A stretch of 30,514 nucleotides of DNA from Ophiosphaerella korrae (lineage: Eukaryota; Ascomycota; Dothideomycetes; Pleosporales; Phaeosphaeriaceae), in NCBI GenBank assembly GCA_028456385.1, contig JALNQF010000435.1, forward strand, positions 1 to 30,514, read 5' to 3'. Made by a program: the position numbers and the translations under genes. Within the stretch, counting starts at the first letter, position 1. The number at the start of each line of letters is the position of its first letter. Shown piece by piece: positions 10,554-19,706 of this stretch. The notes beneath the pieces were generated by a model. It worked only from the letters and a program-made list of their open reading frames with translations, did not search any database and was not told the origin of the DNA.

Positions 10554-11340
10554 CTATCGAACATGTTTCCTCTTACGGCTCTTCCTGGCAGGCACGCCGT
10601 GTTGCTTTGGTTCCTCTTCATTTTCTTCCTCGTCATCTCTCTTCCTCTTGCCAATGGACTCTCTAACAGGCGATAACTCCGTCTCTTGAGACTTTGCTAC
10701 GCGATTGACCCTCTCAAGCTTGCTGAGCTTTCGCTCAGAGTTGAGGATAAAATCGGTGGCATTTGCCAATGCATTTTGCATATCAATCTTTTCCTTCTCT
10801 AGCTCTGTGATCTTAGCTTGAAGCTGCTCCGTCTTTGTTTCTACTTCGCAGATCTTGGGCTCTATCGAAGATTGGGTAGTAAGGTGTTGATCGTGCCGCT
10901 AGTCTACCAATTGTTAGGTAAGGATAGTGGTTTGCGCGCTATCTCGGCTAGGTTATTAAGGGCTTTCTTATACTGGGTATAGACCGTTTGATACGCCTAG
11001 GAGGATTAGATATTACGTTGTTTTTTATCGTAATATGCTTGCTCGTACGCCGCAAATCTTCTTTGTATAGGGGTAAATATGCGTCAAAACTCGTAGAGGT
11101 CTCCGCGACAGTTCGGTGATTCCGCTAGCGTTATAGAGTTTTTAATCAAGGAAGGCGAGTTGCCAGTCTATTAAGACTTAGCCGTCCTTGCGAGGCTCTC
11201 TTTTTCTATCCAGGCAAATGATCTAAAAATCAATCAGATAGAACGGGAAACCTGATAGCGAGACACTTACGGATACCGCGCCTTGCTGCTCGGCTTCTTG
11301 AACAGTCGATTGAGGGGCTATAGTTGTAGAGAATCGTTTG
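10554..11340 (-). pseudogene. Degraded coiled-coil, lysine-rich gene with one clear intron
   Basis: Reading leftward on the minus strand, exon sequence before 11271 is joined over a 48-nt intron (11270-11223; GTAAGT at the 5' end, a CTGAT branch-like site, TTTTAG at the 3' end). The next frame includes segments such as RRFAAYEQAYYDKKQR and KKALNNLAEIARKPL. Near 10890 the frame shifts by an indel or a missed intron into a long coiled coil (TEQLQAKITELEKEK). It finishes with an acidic then basic tail (KRKRDDEEENEEEPK, KSRKRK) and a stop at 10554. About seven interior stops are all TAG/TAA/TGA at probable Gln or Trp codons. I do not recognise the family, and no start codon is evident. It may be one gene with the segment at 9894-10290. 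Confidence 0.55.
11223..11270 (-). other. Typical fungal spliceosomal intron
   Basis: 48 nt on the minus strand: GTAAGTGTC at the 5' end, CTGAT eleven bases before the end, TTTTAG at the 3' end. It joins open frames on both sides. It does not share the motif found in the introns of the 11.9-17.4 kb gene, so it is a useful control for them. Confidence 0.65.
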
Positions 11341-11622
11341 TTAACAGGATGTTTAACTTTAGTTAAAGTATCTTTAGTATGATAGTTGGAGGAATAAATC
11401 ACTGTTAAATAGATGTTAATAAGGTTGATCTAAAAGGGGCACTTTTTAGGAATTTCCTATTGATAGACGAAATAAAAGCGCCTTCCCCTCGATTTGTTAT
11501 ATTTTAAGAAGCTTCTCGGCCGCCGAGCCGAAGCTAGAACAGAGGCCGTAGACCATGTTAGAAGCTTTCTCTTAGGATTAGAAATACACTAAGGCGAAGA
11601 TCCTTCAAAGGGGGGTATCACC

Positions 11623-11736
11623 CCACCCAGTCGTAAGCCGGCAGTTCTGCCACACCCGGGCGTAAGGCGTCTAATTCTACCCCACCTAGGCGTGAGGCGT
11701 CTAATTTTACCCTATCCGGGCGTAAGGCGTCATCCC
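11623..11736. repeat. 30-bp tandem repeat, four copies
   Basis: Core words GGCGTAAGGCGTCTAATT and variants start near 11629, 11659, 11689 and 11719, exactly 30 bp apart. The first copy is the most diverged. It lies just outside the left inverted repeat of the 11751-17588 block. No open frame explains it. Confidence 0.8.
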
Positions 11737-11750
11737 CAACCATTAAGCGA

Positions 11751-11803
11751 ACTAGTCCGTGTTGGCATGTCATCTAACCATGGGTTAGCCGAGGATGCCA
11801 TGG
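11751..11803. repeat. Left inverted repeat of the multi-intron element
   Basis: Inverse of 17537-17588, with one 1-bp indel and a diverged 7-8 bp stretch after ACTAGT. Further CCATGG copies follow at 11798 and 11822. Read outward on the minus strand it encodes SSANPWLDDM, almost the same peptide as the other end. Confidence 0.85.
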
Positions 11804-11899
11804 CAAGATTAGCCGGGGATGCCATGGAAACAGCGCTAGGCCATATATGTGATGACTACGCCGGGCTCGGGTTAGTGCATGCGCACAACTCTAAGCGAG

Positions 11900-14800
11900 T
11901 TCAACCCTAACACAATATTGCTAGAACACGTTAACAACAAGTTTGCAACACAATCTCAACGCGATCTTAACACGATGCTAGGAATTCTTGACAGCTATGT
12001 AAGTCAACTGAAACGTGATTTGATCGCGCTCTAAACATGTTCTAGCTATCCTATCTCTGCTACAAAGCGAATCCTCCCCGCAGCCTTGAGCTATTCGAAG
12101 AAAATGCAAACAGTAACCCGATTGTCTATTTCGGCGAGATCCGTTGTTGCTTCTAGTACGATAATAGTACTCTGTGCAGTGTATGTATTAAAACACGTTG
12201 CTAACGCGATCTAAACATATTCTAATATAATTAGGCTAAAGTGAGCACGCGCAGCGTGCTTGTAAATCATCTCTAGGTGCAGCACAAGCTAGACTTAGTT
12301 AACTCTAATAATAAGGGTAAGCTGTCTACAGCGTACAGTTAGAAAGTTAAGAGTAAGTTAAAATATATTTTAATTACGTCTACAGCACGTTTTATAATAT
12401 AGTACATTATATCTATAGATTACAATACGTTTTATACAAGTTATAAACATATTCTAATAATACTTTTAGAGTTCTACGATAATATAATAGAGCGCTATAA
12501 TTGTATTATCTACTAAGAGACCTATAACGCGTAAGAGTATAAGTAACTTTACTACATTACTATATAAGAGCTTAACTTGTATATATAGCTACTCTTTACT
12601 ACTCTAGAGAGTAGTAAGCCTAAGGTAGGTATATTAAAACGTGTTATAAATGCAATATTAACATGTTCTAGCTTAATATAGTTAGTATGTCCTACATTCT
12701 TAGTATTTAGCGTCGCTAGGTCCCTTGTACTAGCTATCTAGAAGAAGATAAAAATACTAAGAGTAAGAAATTAAAACGTAATTAAAGTATCTTTCTAATA
12801 TATTCTAGTATGTTTCTTCTCCTCTAGCGCTAATGTAGAGGACTTATACGCTAATATTAAGTATTTTAACCTTTAGCTAATCTATAGTTAATTTCTAGTA
12901 GATAGGTAGAATAAGTTTTAATATAGGTTAAAACATGTTCGTAAATAGATAATAAGAGATTTTAGTTTAGTTTGTAGTTTTCTTTAATAAAAGATCTACT
13001 ATATTACTATATATAGTTACTCTATATAAAATTAAAGTACTTTCTACTTATATAGGACCTAATAAAAATATACTTTATATTATTATTTTTACTACAAACT
13101 TTATATATAAGTAGGAGATTATTTTCTATAAGAAGCTAATAGTATTTATTTATATTAACCTAAAACGTATTATAAACGTAATATAAAGACGTTTTAATAG
13201 TAACTTACCTCTTTTTTAACTTACTCTCGCTTTAAGTTATTTACCTAGTATATTAGTATAGGAATAAGATTCTTAGGAAGAGACTTATCTACTAGTAATA
13301 GAGTAATCTCTTCTTCTACACAAGACTATATATATAACTACTTCTATTGTTTTAAAGGACGTAAGAGAGAAGAAGCTAGATCTAGTAAGAGAGAACGTGT
13401 TTTAGACGCGTTTATAACGCGTTCTAGATCTTCTAATTAGCTTCTAAGTTCTTCTTTAGGTTCTCTAGTAGTTTATTAAGTTACTATAAGAGGAATTATT
13501 AAGGAACGTAATTTGTATACGTCTTAGAACTCTTTTAACTATAGATCTCTAGGTATAACTACTACGTAGTAGAAGTAGAGAGTATTAGCCTCTTTAGAAA
13601 TTAAACGCTACCTAGTCTTAACAGAATTAATCTTGTATACTAGATAGGCTTACTAGATATAATAGATTAAAGCACCTTAATCGCTAAATTTCTTTTTGTA
13701 TAAAATTAGAACGCGTTATAAATACATTTAGATTATATTTAAGTACGTACTCTATATACTTACTTATTATATAGGGTCTACTTTGCTCTATAGAATAACT
13801 TACTAGGATATATAGTATAGAAGCTATTAATATTCTTAATAAATTTAGGTATACCTAGTAGTAGAGAAGCTAGTTTAGTATATCTCTAATAAATTAGCTA
13901 AAATAAGATTAGAACGCGTTTAAAATATAATCTAGTTGTATACTATAAGAAGTAGAGTCTTGTTCTCTATATTATAGATAGAGATAAAGGAGATAGAAGA
14001 GAATAATATAGAGAAGTAAGGTAAGGAAAAATAGAGATTTTAAGCAAAGAAAATTTTTCTACGCTAGAATATCTTTAGATTGCGTTCTAAGCCTATTTAT
14101 ACTACTTAAACCTATTTAGCTACTACTTCTTACTATTTCCTCTCTTTATATTCTTCTATCTCTTTCTAGAGCTTAAATTCCTTCTTCTTAAGCTTAAAGG
14201 CTACCTATTAGATCTTAAGTAACTTCTATTAGTCTTAAATTACTTAATTTAATATTATAGCCTACTAGGTAAGGCTCTAGACGCCTACTTACAAGCTTAT
14301 AGGCTTAGAACACGTTAGAAAGGCGTTTAAAATAAGTTCTATATTATACCCTAAGATTAGTAATAATCTTACTAGTAATAATCTTACTAGTAAAGACCTC
14401 GCTACTATAACTAAAGGCGACTAAGTTTAATTACGTAGGGTTCCTCTTCTACGTAGTGCTCCTCTTAGAGTAGCCCTTCGACCCCTTACTAGTATTTTAA
14501 TACTTAGTAGATCTTTATTACTATTAGAGATATTAGTCTTAGCTTTAAACTACTTTTAAGTACGTTCTAAATATATTTTAGTAGGAATATTAATAACGTT
14601 ATTAGAGAGTACTTATTCTTCTCTCTCTTTCTATTTAACAAGTATCGCTATAATATAGATACTAGCCTATAGTAAAATCTATAGGTACTATATTTATTTA
14701 TACTATTAAACTTAAGTATATCTTAGAGATCTATTTATAGGCCGCTTTAAATATGTTAGGAGTACGTTCTTAATATAATCTATAGTACTTACTTTAGTAT

Positions 14801-17394
14801 AGCCTCTAAGAGTAGAGTTTGTATCCCTATTTTATAGCTCTTCTACTTAGCTTACTTAGCTACGTTTATATACAACTCTAACCTATTCTATATATCTTTA
14901 TTTATATTACTATAACACCTTACTATCCTAGCTATAATAACTAGGTTTTTCTTGTTAATAGCCTAGTTTTAAACAAATTAAGAATCTTTATACACTAAAA
15001 TATAATTAGAACACGTTATAAACACGTTAGAGAGACTTATAAGCTAAGAGATCTAATAGTTTAAAGTACTCTTTAGCTCTTTTAGCTTTTTAGACCTATA
15101 TTATATAGCCCTAAGGAGAGTCTTTAGTATGTAATAAACTAGGTCTATATGTAGTATTAATCGTTCGTGTAAAGTAAACTAGACAGAACTAAGTATATAA
15201 AGCTAGTTACTATCTCTAGTTTCTACCTTGTAGATTAATACTCTTTAGATATTACCTAAGGCCTAGAACGCGTTTTAATAGTGTTCTAAATACGTTTAAG
15301 TAAAATATCTTACCTCCTATCTACTTACTATATATATTAATAGTAGTTCTATAGAACCTAGTTCTATAAAGGTAACGTTATTATATAGGCCTTTCTATAT
15401 ACTTACCTATAAGCTTAAAGAAGCTTATAAAGCTTAACTCGTATATATCGTAATAGGATATATTAGTAATAATCTAGCTAAGCGTAATAACTAAAACTAG
15501 TTAGGAACGCGTTTTAATTGTATTTGTACTTAACCCCTACGTTTATTCTATCTTAAATAAAAGGTAGCTATTAGGATCTCTACCTAACTTCTATAAAGAC
15601 GCTTATACAATATATCTATCTAGAACGTGTTAAGGTTAAGTAGGATCTTTACCTATTTATTAAAGAAATAGATAATAATATCGCTTAACACGCTAGATAG
15701 GACCTACTAGATATATACCTACTTATTATAAGATTGCGTTTAGAGCGTGTTTTAAATATCTTTATACTATTTCTAGGATCTAATACTAAGTCCTCTACTT
15801 ATATACAACACTTTTAACTCTATAACAATAAGAGAATTAACTTAGCTTCTCTCTTTTAATAATAGTTGTAATACAATCCTTATTTATAAATATAGTATAT
15901 AGCTCCTTAATAAAACAAATACTATAGCTAGAAAGATATACCTTAAGCTAGGGCGAATTAAGAAACTAGGCTAAACACGTTAAAAACACTCTCTAATCCT
16001 ATTTCTATATAGACCTACATCTTATTAGGCCTAGAGTTAACATAGGTTGTAAAACCTCCTCTAAGCTCCTTATATCTTTATCCTCTACTATTAAAGGAAG
16101 TAATAAGATATAAGTATATTCTCTAAATACAATTAGAACAAAATAGGGAGACGTCTAGATATTATTTAGAATAATAATATAGTAATAGGCCTTACAGTTA
16201 TTATGTACGAGAATTCCTAGACCTTAGGCATAGTTAATATCTTTAAACACGTTAGAAATATATTCGCAATAGATTTAAATTTAAATTGTTAAAACTTACT
16301 ATACTTGTCTACCCTAGCTAACGTAGGCTTAACAACGTAATAGCACTCTACTTCTTACTCCTTAGTTAGTAATCTATACTTAAACAAATGCTTAAGGTAT
16401 TTAAGATCTACGTCTAGATTAATACTCTAGGTAAAGTGCCTCTCTACATCTTGTGTCTACTAAGACTAGCTTCTATATCTAATAAAGGGCTAACACTTTC
16501 TAGCTATTAGCTAAATACGTTAGCAACGTATTCTTAATATAATCTAGCTTACTACGTACTATGCGTGTCTATTCTAGAATAACAGGCCTATAGTTATTAT
16601 TAGGTTAAAAGCATACACCTAACTTAAATTACTTCTATACTCTAATGTAGACACTACTATATTAGTAGATATACTAAAATACGTTTAGAACTAATCTAAA
16701 ACGCGTTTAACCTTACCTTATAGCCTTCTACTTTATAGTAGTAAGAAGTTTCCTAGAAGCGTATTAAAGTTTCCTAATCTTCTCCTAAAGCTTATTATTA
16801 ATACTACAATATAAATGTATTCGTAAAGTATCTAAGAGATAAGGGCACCTCTTTATACCTATATAGTTATACCTCTATCTTGTTGTAGGTAGGTTATTAA
16901 AAAAAGGTAATATTATTAGACAATCGTTTGTTTTAGTAGCCTTCAAATATTAGAACTAGAATATATTTAGATTGTGTTTACAACGTGTTCTAACGTGCGT
17001 TTACCTATGTAGCCTTCCTTAAAATCTACTTCTTCGTTAGTAGTTTACTAAAATTAGTTCTTGTAATAGGAACAACGTAGGCGCACCCTCTATTAATACT
17101 TAAAGGATACATAGGCACAGCTAGTACCTATAGTACCTTTGCAGCAGAGAGGGGAGGGCCTCTACTATTACTAACCGTGAATATAGTAAGAGTTTCCTAC
17201 ACGTTAGTTAGAACGCATTTAGAACGTGTTCTAAACTACTTTACCTAGGTAGGGTCAGTTGTTTCGTCCCTACTACCATCAACGGGGGCGGCAAATAGGT
17301 CCCCAAGCTCAAGCGTGCGATCTTTATCAATAGAATCTTCCCTCTAGATAGCGAAAGGGTTGAACAGGCCAAATGCAGTATCTAAGCTGGCCAT
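11900..17394 (-). pseudogene. Multi-exon gene of unknown function with about 25 short related introns, RIP-degraded
   Basis: The start codon is at 17394-17392 (MASLDTAFGLFNPF). Exon 1 (17394-17245) is 50 codons with only Gln-type stops. I can define 17 introns of about 43-72 nt. They lie at 17197-17244, 16941-17004, 16674-16716, 16511-16555, 16241-16299, 15971-16018, 15719-15767, 15602-15652, 15491-15534, 15263-15313, 14995-15040, 14745-14792, 14543-14590, 14304-14349, 14064-14111, 13898-13943 and 13692-13763. In each case the exon phase carries into a good frame of the next exon. Sample exon segments: INYAQGLGILVHNNCKAYYY (one TAA read as Gln), SYYDIYELSFISFFKLIGKY, TQFCLVYFTRTINTTYRPSL. About eight more motif-bearing introns continue to about 11.9 kb. 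The coding length would be roughly 1400 codons. No domain recognised. In-frame stops are nearly all TAG/TAA, so this copy is inactive. The 3' end is uncertain. Confidence 0.75.
13160..17244 (-). repeat. Family of related short introns sharing an AACRCGTT motif
   Basis: At intervals of about 110-300 bp the minus strand carries introns that begin GTAAG-like and end TTTAG, TTCTAG or TAAAG. Inside they share words such as TTAGAACRCGTT, AACGCGTTCTAA and CTAACGTGTTTAG, which is nearly palindromic as TTAGAACGCGTTCTAA. The introns at 16511-16555 and 14745-14792 share GATTATATTAAGAA and CTAAC followed by RTATTTA. Similar words recur between 11915 and 12960, where I could not fix every boundary. Some 5' GT sites have become AT, as at 15040. 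Confidence 0.7.
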
Positions 17395-17419
17395 TGTGTT
17401 TAGAACGTGATTTTACGAG

Positions 17420-17505
17420 AAATAACCATAAGAAAACTCTGCTCAACCATGGGAAAACTCGGCCTAACCATGGGAAAATTCGGCCTAACCATGGGCTGAA
17501 CGTCG
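17420..17505. repeat. 21-bp subterminal tandem repeat (CCATGGG units)
   Basis: CCATGGG or its RIP-like variant starts at 17426, 17447, 17468 and 17489, a strict 21-bp spacing, with unit GGCCTAACCATGGGAAAACT plus one base. It lies between the start codon of the multi-intron gene and the right inverted repeat. This is a possible binding array for a transposase or a promoter element (inference). Confidence 0.75.
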
Positions 17506-17536
17506 GCTGTATTTCGGTGCCTCTTCTTGGTTAGGC

Positions 17537-17588
17537 CCATGGCATCCTTGGCAAACCCATGGTTAGATGACATGCAGCCTGAACTAGT
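17537..17588. repeat. Right inverted repeat of the multi-intron element
   Basis: Inverse of 11751-11803. Read outward on the plus strand from the ATG at 17539 it encodes MASLANPWLDDM and stays open to a TAA near 17622. The same peptide is encoded outward at the other end. Confidence 0.85.
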
Positions 17589-17996
17589 CCCTGCTCCCGT
17601 ACATCATGTAATAGGAGGTTAATGCAGCCTACGTGCTGCCCAGCCCTACAGATAAGCGTTCACGGTGTGCCGCCCAGAAATATTTGCTTAACCCTTGTCT
17701 AAACCTGTCTATCAGTGCAGCACAGTATTCGAGTAGTGTTATTTTCCCAATTTGCACTTTCTCACATAATGCGGAAGTTGGCTACTCTTTACTACCTAAG
17801 AGAAGGGTCGCTTGTAAAACACGCGGGTCCAGATTTAATCCTAGAAAATAACCCAGTTCGGGGACTTACCGTAGCATTGCCTCAAACTACATCATCGACT
17901 TCACAGTCCAATTAAGATCTCTACGACACAATTGCAAAATTCGCCAACATACATCTATTATCTATTATATCTATTGCTTAGGAAATTTACCTTCAG
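17589..17996. other. Island DNA, probably 5' part or intron of the next pseudogene
   Basis: Base composition is normal at first and drops to AT-rich near 17950. Two overlapping plus-strand open stretches of 66 and 72 codons exist (17633-17915), without recognisable domains. A CTTCAG at 17991-17996 looks like a 3' splice site feeding the frame that starts at 17997, so some of this may be an upstream exon and intron. Confidence 0.35.
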
Positions 17997-18536
17997 AGTA
18001 GCATTGCCAAAAAGCTCCGTCAAGACAAGAATTGCCTACGTAAATCCATTGCGCACTAAATCCTACGCAAGAAGCTCCAGCCATTCGTGATAAAGGCTGA
18101 GGAAAGGCAGTTAATAGGAGAAGAAGGACTAGATCTAGCAACAGATAAGGCATGCACCTAGCTTAAAATAGAACGGAACATAGGGATAGAAGCAATTAAG
18201 GAGAGGGTTGCGATAGGAACCAAAAGGCTAGCGGCTTTAACGTTACATAACAATAGAAAAGAGTATAGAAATTTTATTTAGGTTGCATAGGATAATGTGT
18301 ATCAACAGTTACAATCTAAGAAGGAAGAGGCTTAGTAGTAAGAATAAAACCTAAAACACTACTCTATACCCTAACTAGTTAGAGCATTAATATAAAACTA
18401 CTGTAGCTTAGATCTAGAGATACCTCTAAGCGCGTAGTACCTAAGGTCCATCCCGGGGCCGCGGGACGCTCGGTGTTGCGGGACAAAGCATCGGTACTTT
18501 GATTTTAGGATACGATATTTCTCTTCAAGTAACTGA
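17997..18536 (+). pseudogene. Exon of an unrecognised charged helical protein, RIP-inactivated
   Basis: From 17997 a plus-strand frame runs 179 codons to a TGA at 18534-18536. It is interrupted by 11 stops, all TAG or TAA, each explicable as CAG, CAA or TGG before RIP. Readable segments include AKKLRQDKNCLRKSIAH, LRKKLQPFVIKAEERQLIGE and GTKRLAALTLHNNRKEYRNF. These suggest a Lys/Arg/Gln-rich helical protein. The style resembles transposon-borne fungal proteins, but I cannot assign a family. The last 30 codons over the GC-rich 18450-18500 stretch may be beyond the true end. A 79-codon minus-strand open stretch overlaps (18398-18637) and cannot be excluded. Confidence 0.5.
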
Positions 18537-18539
18537 TGC

Positions 18540-19706
18540 ATGTTGTAGCTATACCGGAATAATTTCTGTACCTTCTTGTAATACTTACGCATCCTATTTG
18601 ATCTGAATATTACGATCGCATTGACACATTTTGCCATTGGCCGCGATGAGCCTTCTTTTTATGACCAAACCAGTCCTCTCTGTAGGCGACCACAATAAAG
18701 CTTTGGCCTAGCCAAATTCCCCGCTTAAGGAAGGCGGCGCCTGACTTTTAGAGGCCAGCTTTGATGAAGTTATGCCAACATTGGCCTTATGGCTGGCGTG
18801 TCGTGAAGATTCATGCGGTATCGCTACCCTGGTCGGTACCTTTTTGTTGAAAGCAGCTTCTAACTATATCCTGTTAGATTAAGCTCGCACCACGCTGTAA
18901 GCAATATAAATTACTTATGTCAGTGCTGCCAAGCTGGTTAATCGTCAGCTTGTGGCTTTGCAGACTCTCAGATTCTAATTGGTGGAGTAGGTGATACAGC
19001 CTCATGAAGGTTGGGCTTCCGGGTGTGCGGGGCACTCAACTTTAACTCGTCAAGACCCTCTGCTCCGTGGGAGCGGAAATCCTACCTCTATTAAGCTAGC
19101 TCCGAGTAGATGCAATCACTCCCTATTACACAGGAAATCACGTGTAAATTGTGGCTGGTCATTCTGTGGTGTTATGCGCCCTACCTAATTCACTGGCTGA
19201 CAGAAATGCGACTGTGCCCACCTCTCCGCCTCCTCAACAAATAACTTATCTTTTATATATTCACCACCTCACAAGGCCATGGCCGGTGCGGTTCGACCCC
19301 CTCTCATTGCTAGCTGTGGCGAGTTGAAGTGTCCTGGGTCTAGATTGTCTGCTTCTAAGTACCGCAAATTATGTGGCTACTTAGCCGTTTCCGTATACGA
19401 AGATGTGGGTTTTACAAATCTTAACCTAAGCCTTGCAGTGAGCTCAATGTGCAGGCATAACATGTACCCGAAATTCAAAAATTAGTCTAACTTACACGGA
19501 GCGAGTGGGGCTACTCACGTGATGCGAGTTCGTCGGAGCCCAGCCACAACACACTAGTCACCACATTCAGCCTGGTCGGCCTGAATGCTCTCTCTCTATT
19601 CACCCAACAGTTCTGGTTGATACCGTTTCTCAGCTGCTTCACCTGCGCAGACTGTCTTTACTTACCCTCGTAGTATCTAGTCATCAAATCTAATAGTCCC
19701 TTCTCG
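18540..19706 (+). promoter_or_regulatory. Upstream region of the NLR-type gene
   Basis: Unique DNA of normal composition with no convincing gene. A TATA-like run (TTTTATATATTC) lies at 19251-19262 and pyrimidine-rich runs lie near 19585-19610. Between them a 68-codon open stretch starts at 19279 in a good context (AAGGCCATGGCC) and ends at 19485. If transcription starts near 19280 this would act as an upstream ORF, but it may equally be chance. No intron was confirmed before the main start codon. Confidence 0.35.

Larger units (their letters stand above)
11751..17588. mobile_element. Probable unclassified TIR element carrying a multi-intron gene
   Basis: Bases 11751-11803 and 17537-17588 are inverted repeats. 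They share ACTAGT at the outer end, then a 39-bp core starting GCATGTCATC with only two mismatches. Both ends also carry extra CCATGG-containing subterminal repeats. The enclosed 5.8 kb is filled by one minus-strand gene that starts 190 bp from the right end and finishes about 150 bp from the left end. The middle is strongly RIP-mutated while the tips are not. RIP implies that other copies existed. I found no matching target-site duplication next to ACTAGT, so the exact ends are uncertain. Terminal motifs of the named superfamilies (for example CACTA) are absent. Confidence 0.6.

Noticed and set aside
18991..19188. 65-codon plus-strand ORF upstream of the NLR gene
   Set aside because: No domain, no splice or promoter support. 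Of a length expected by chance in GC-normal DNA.
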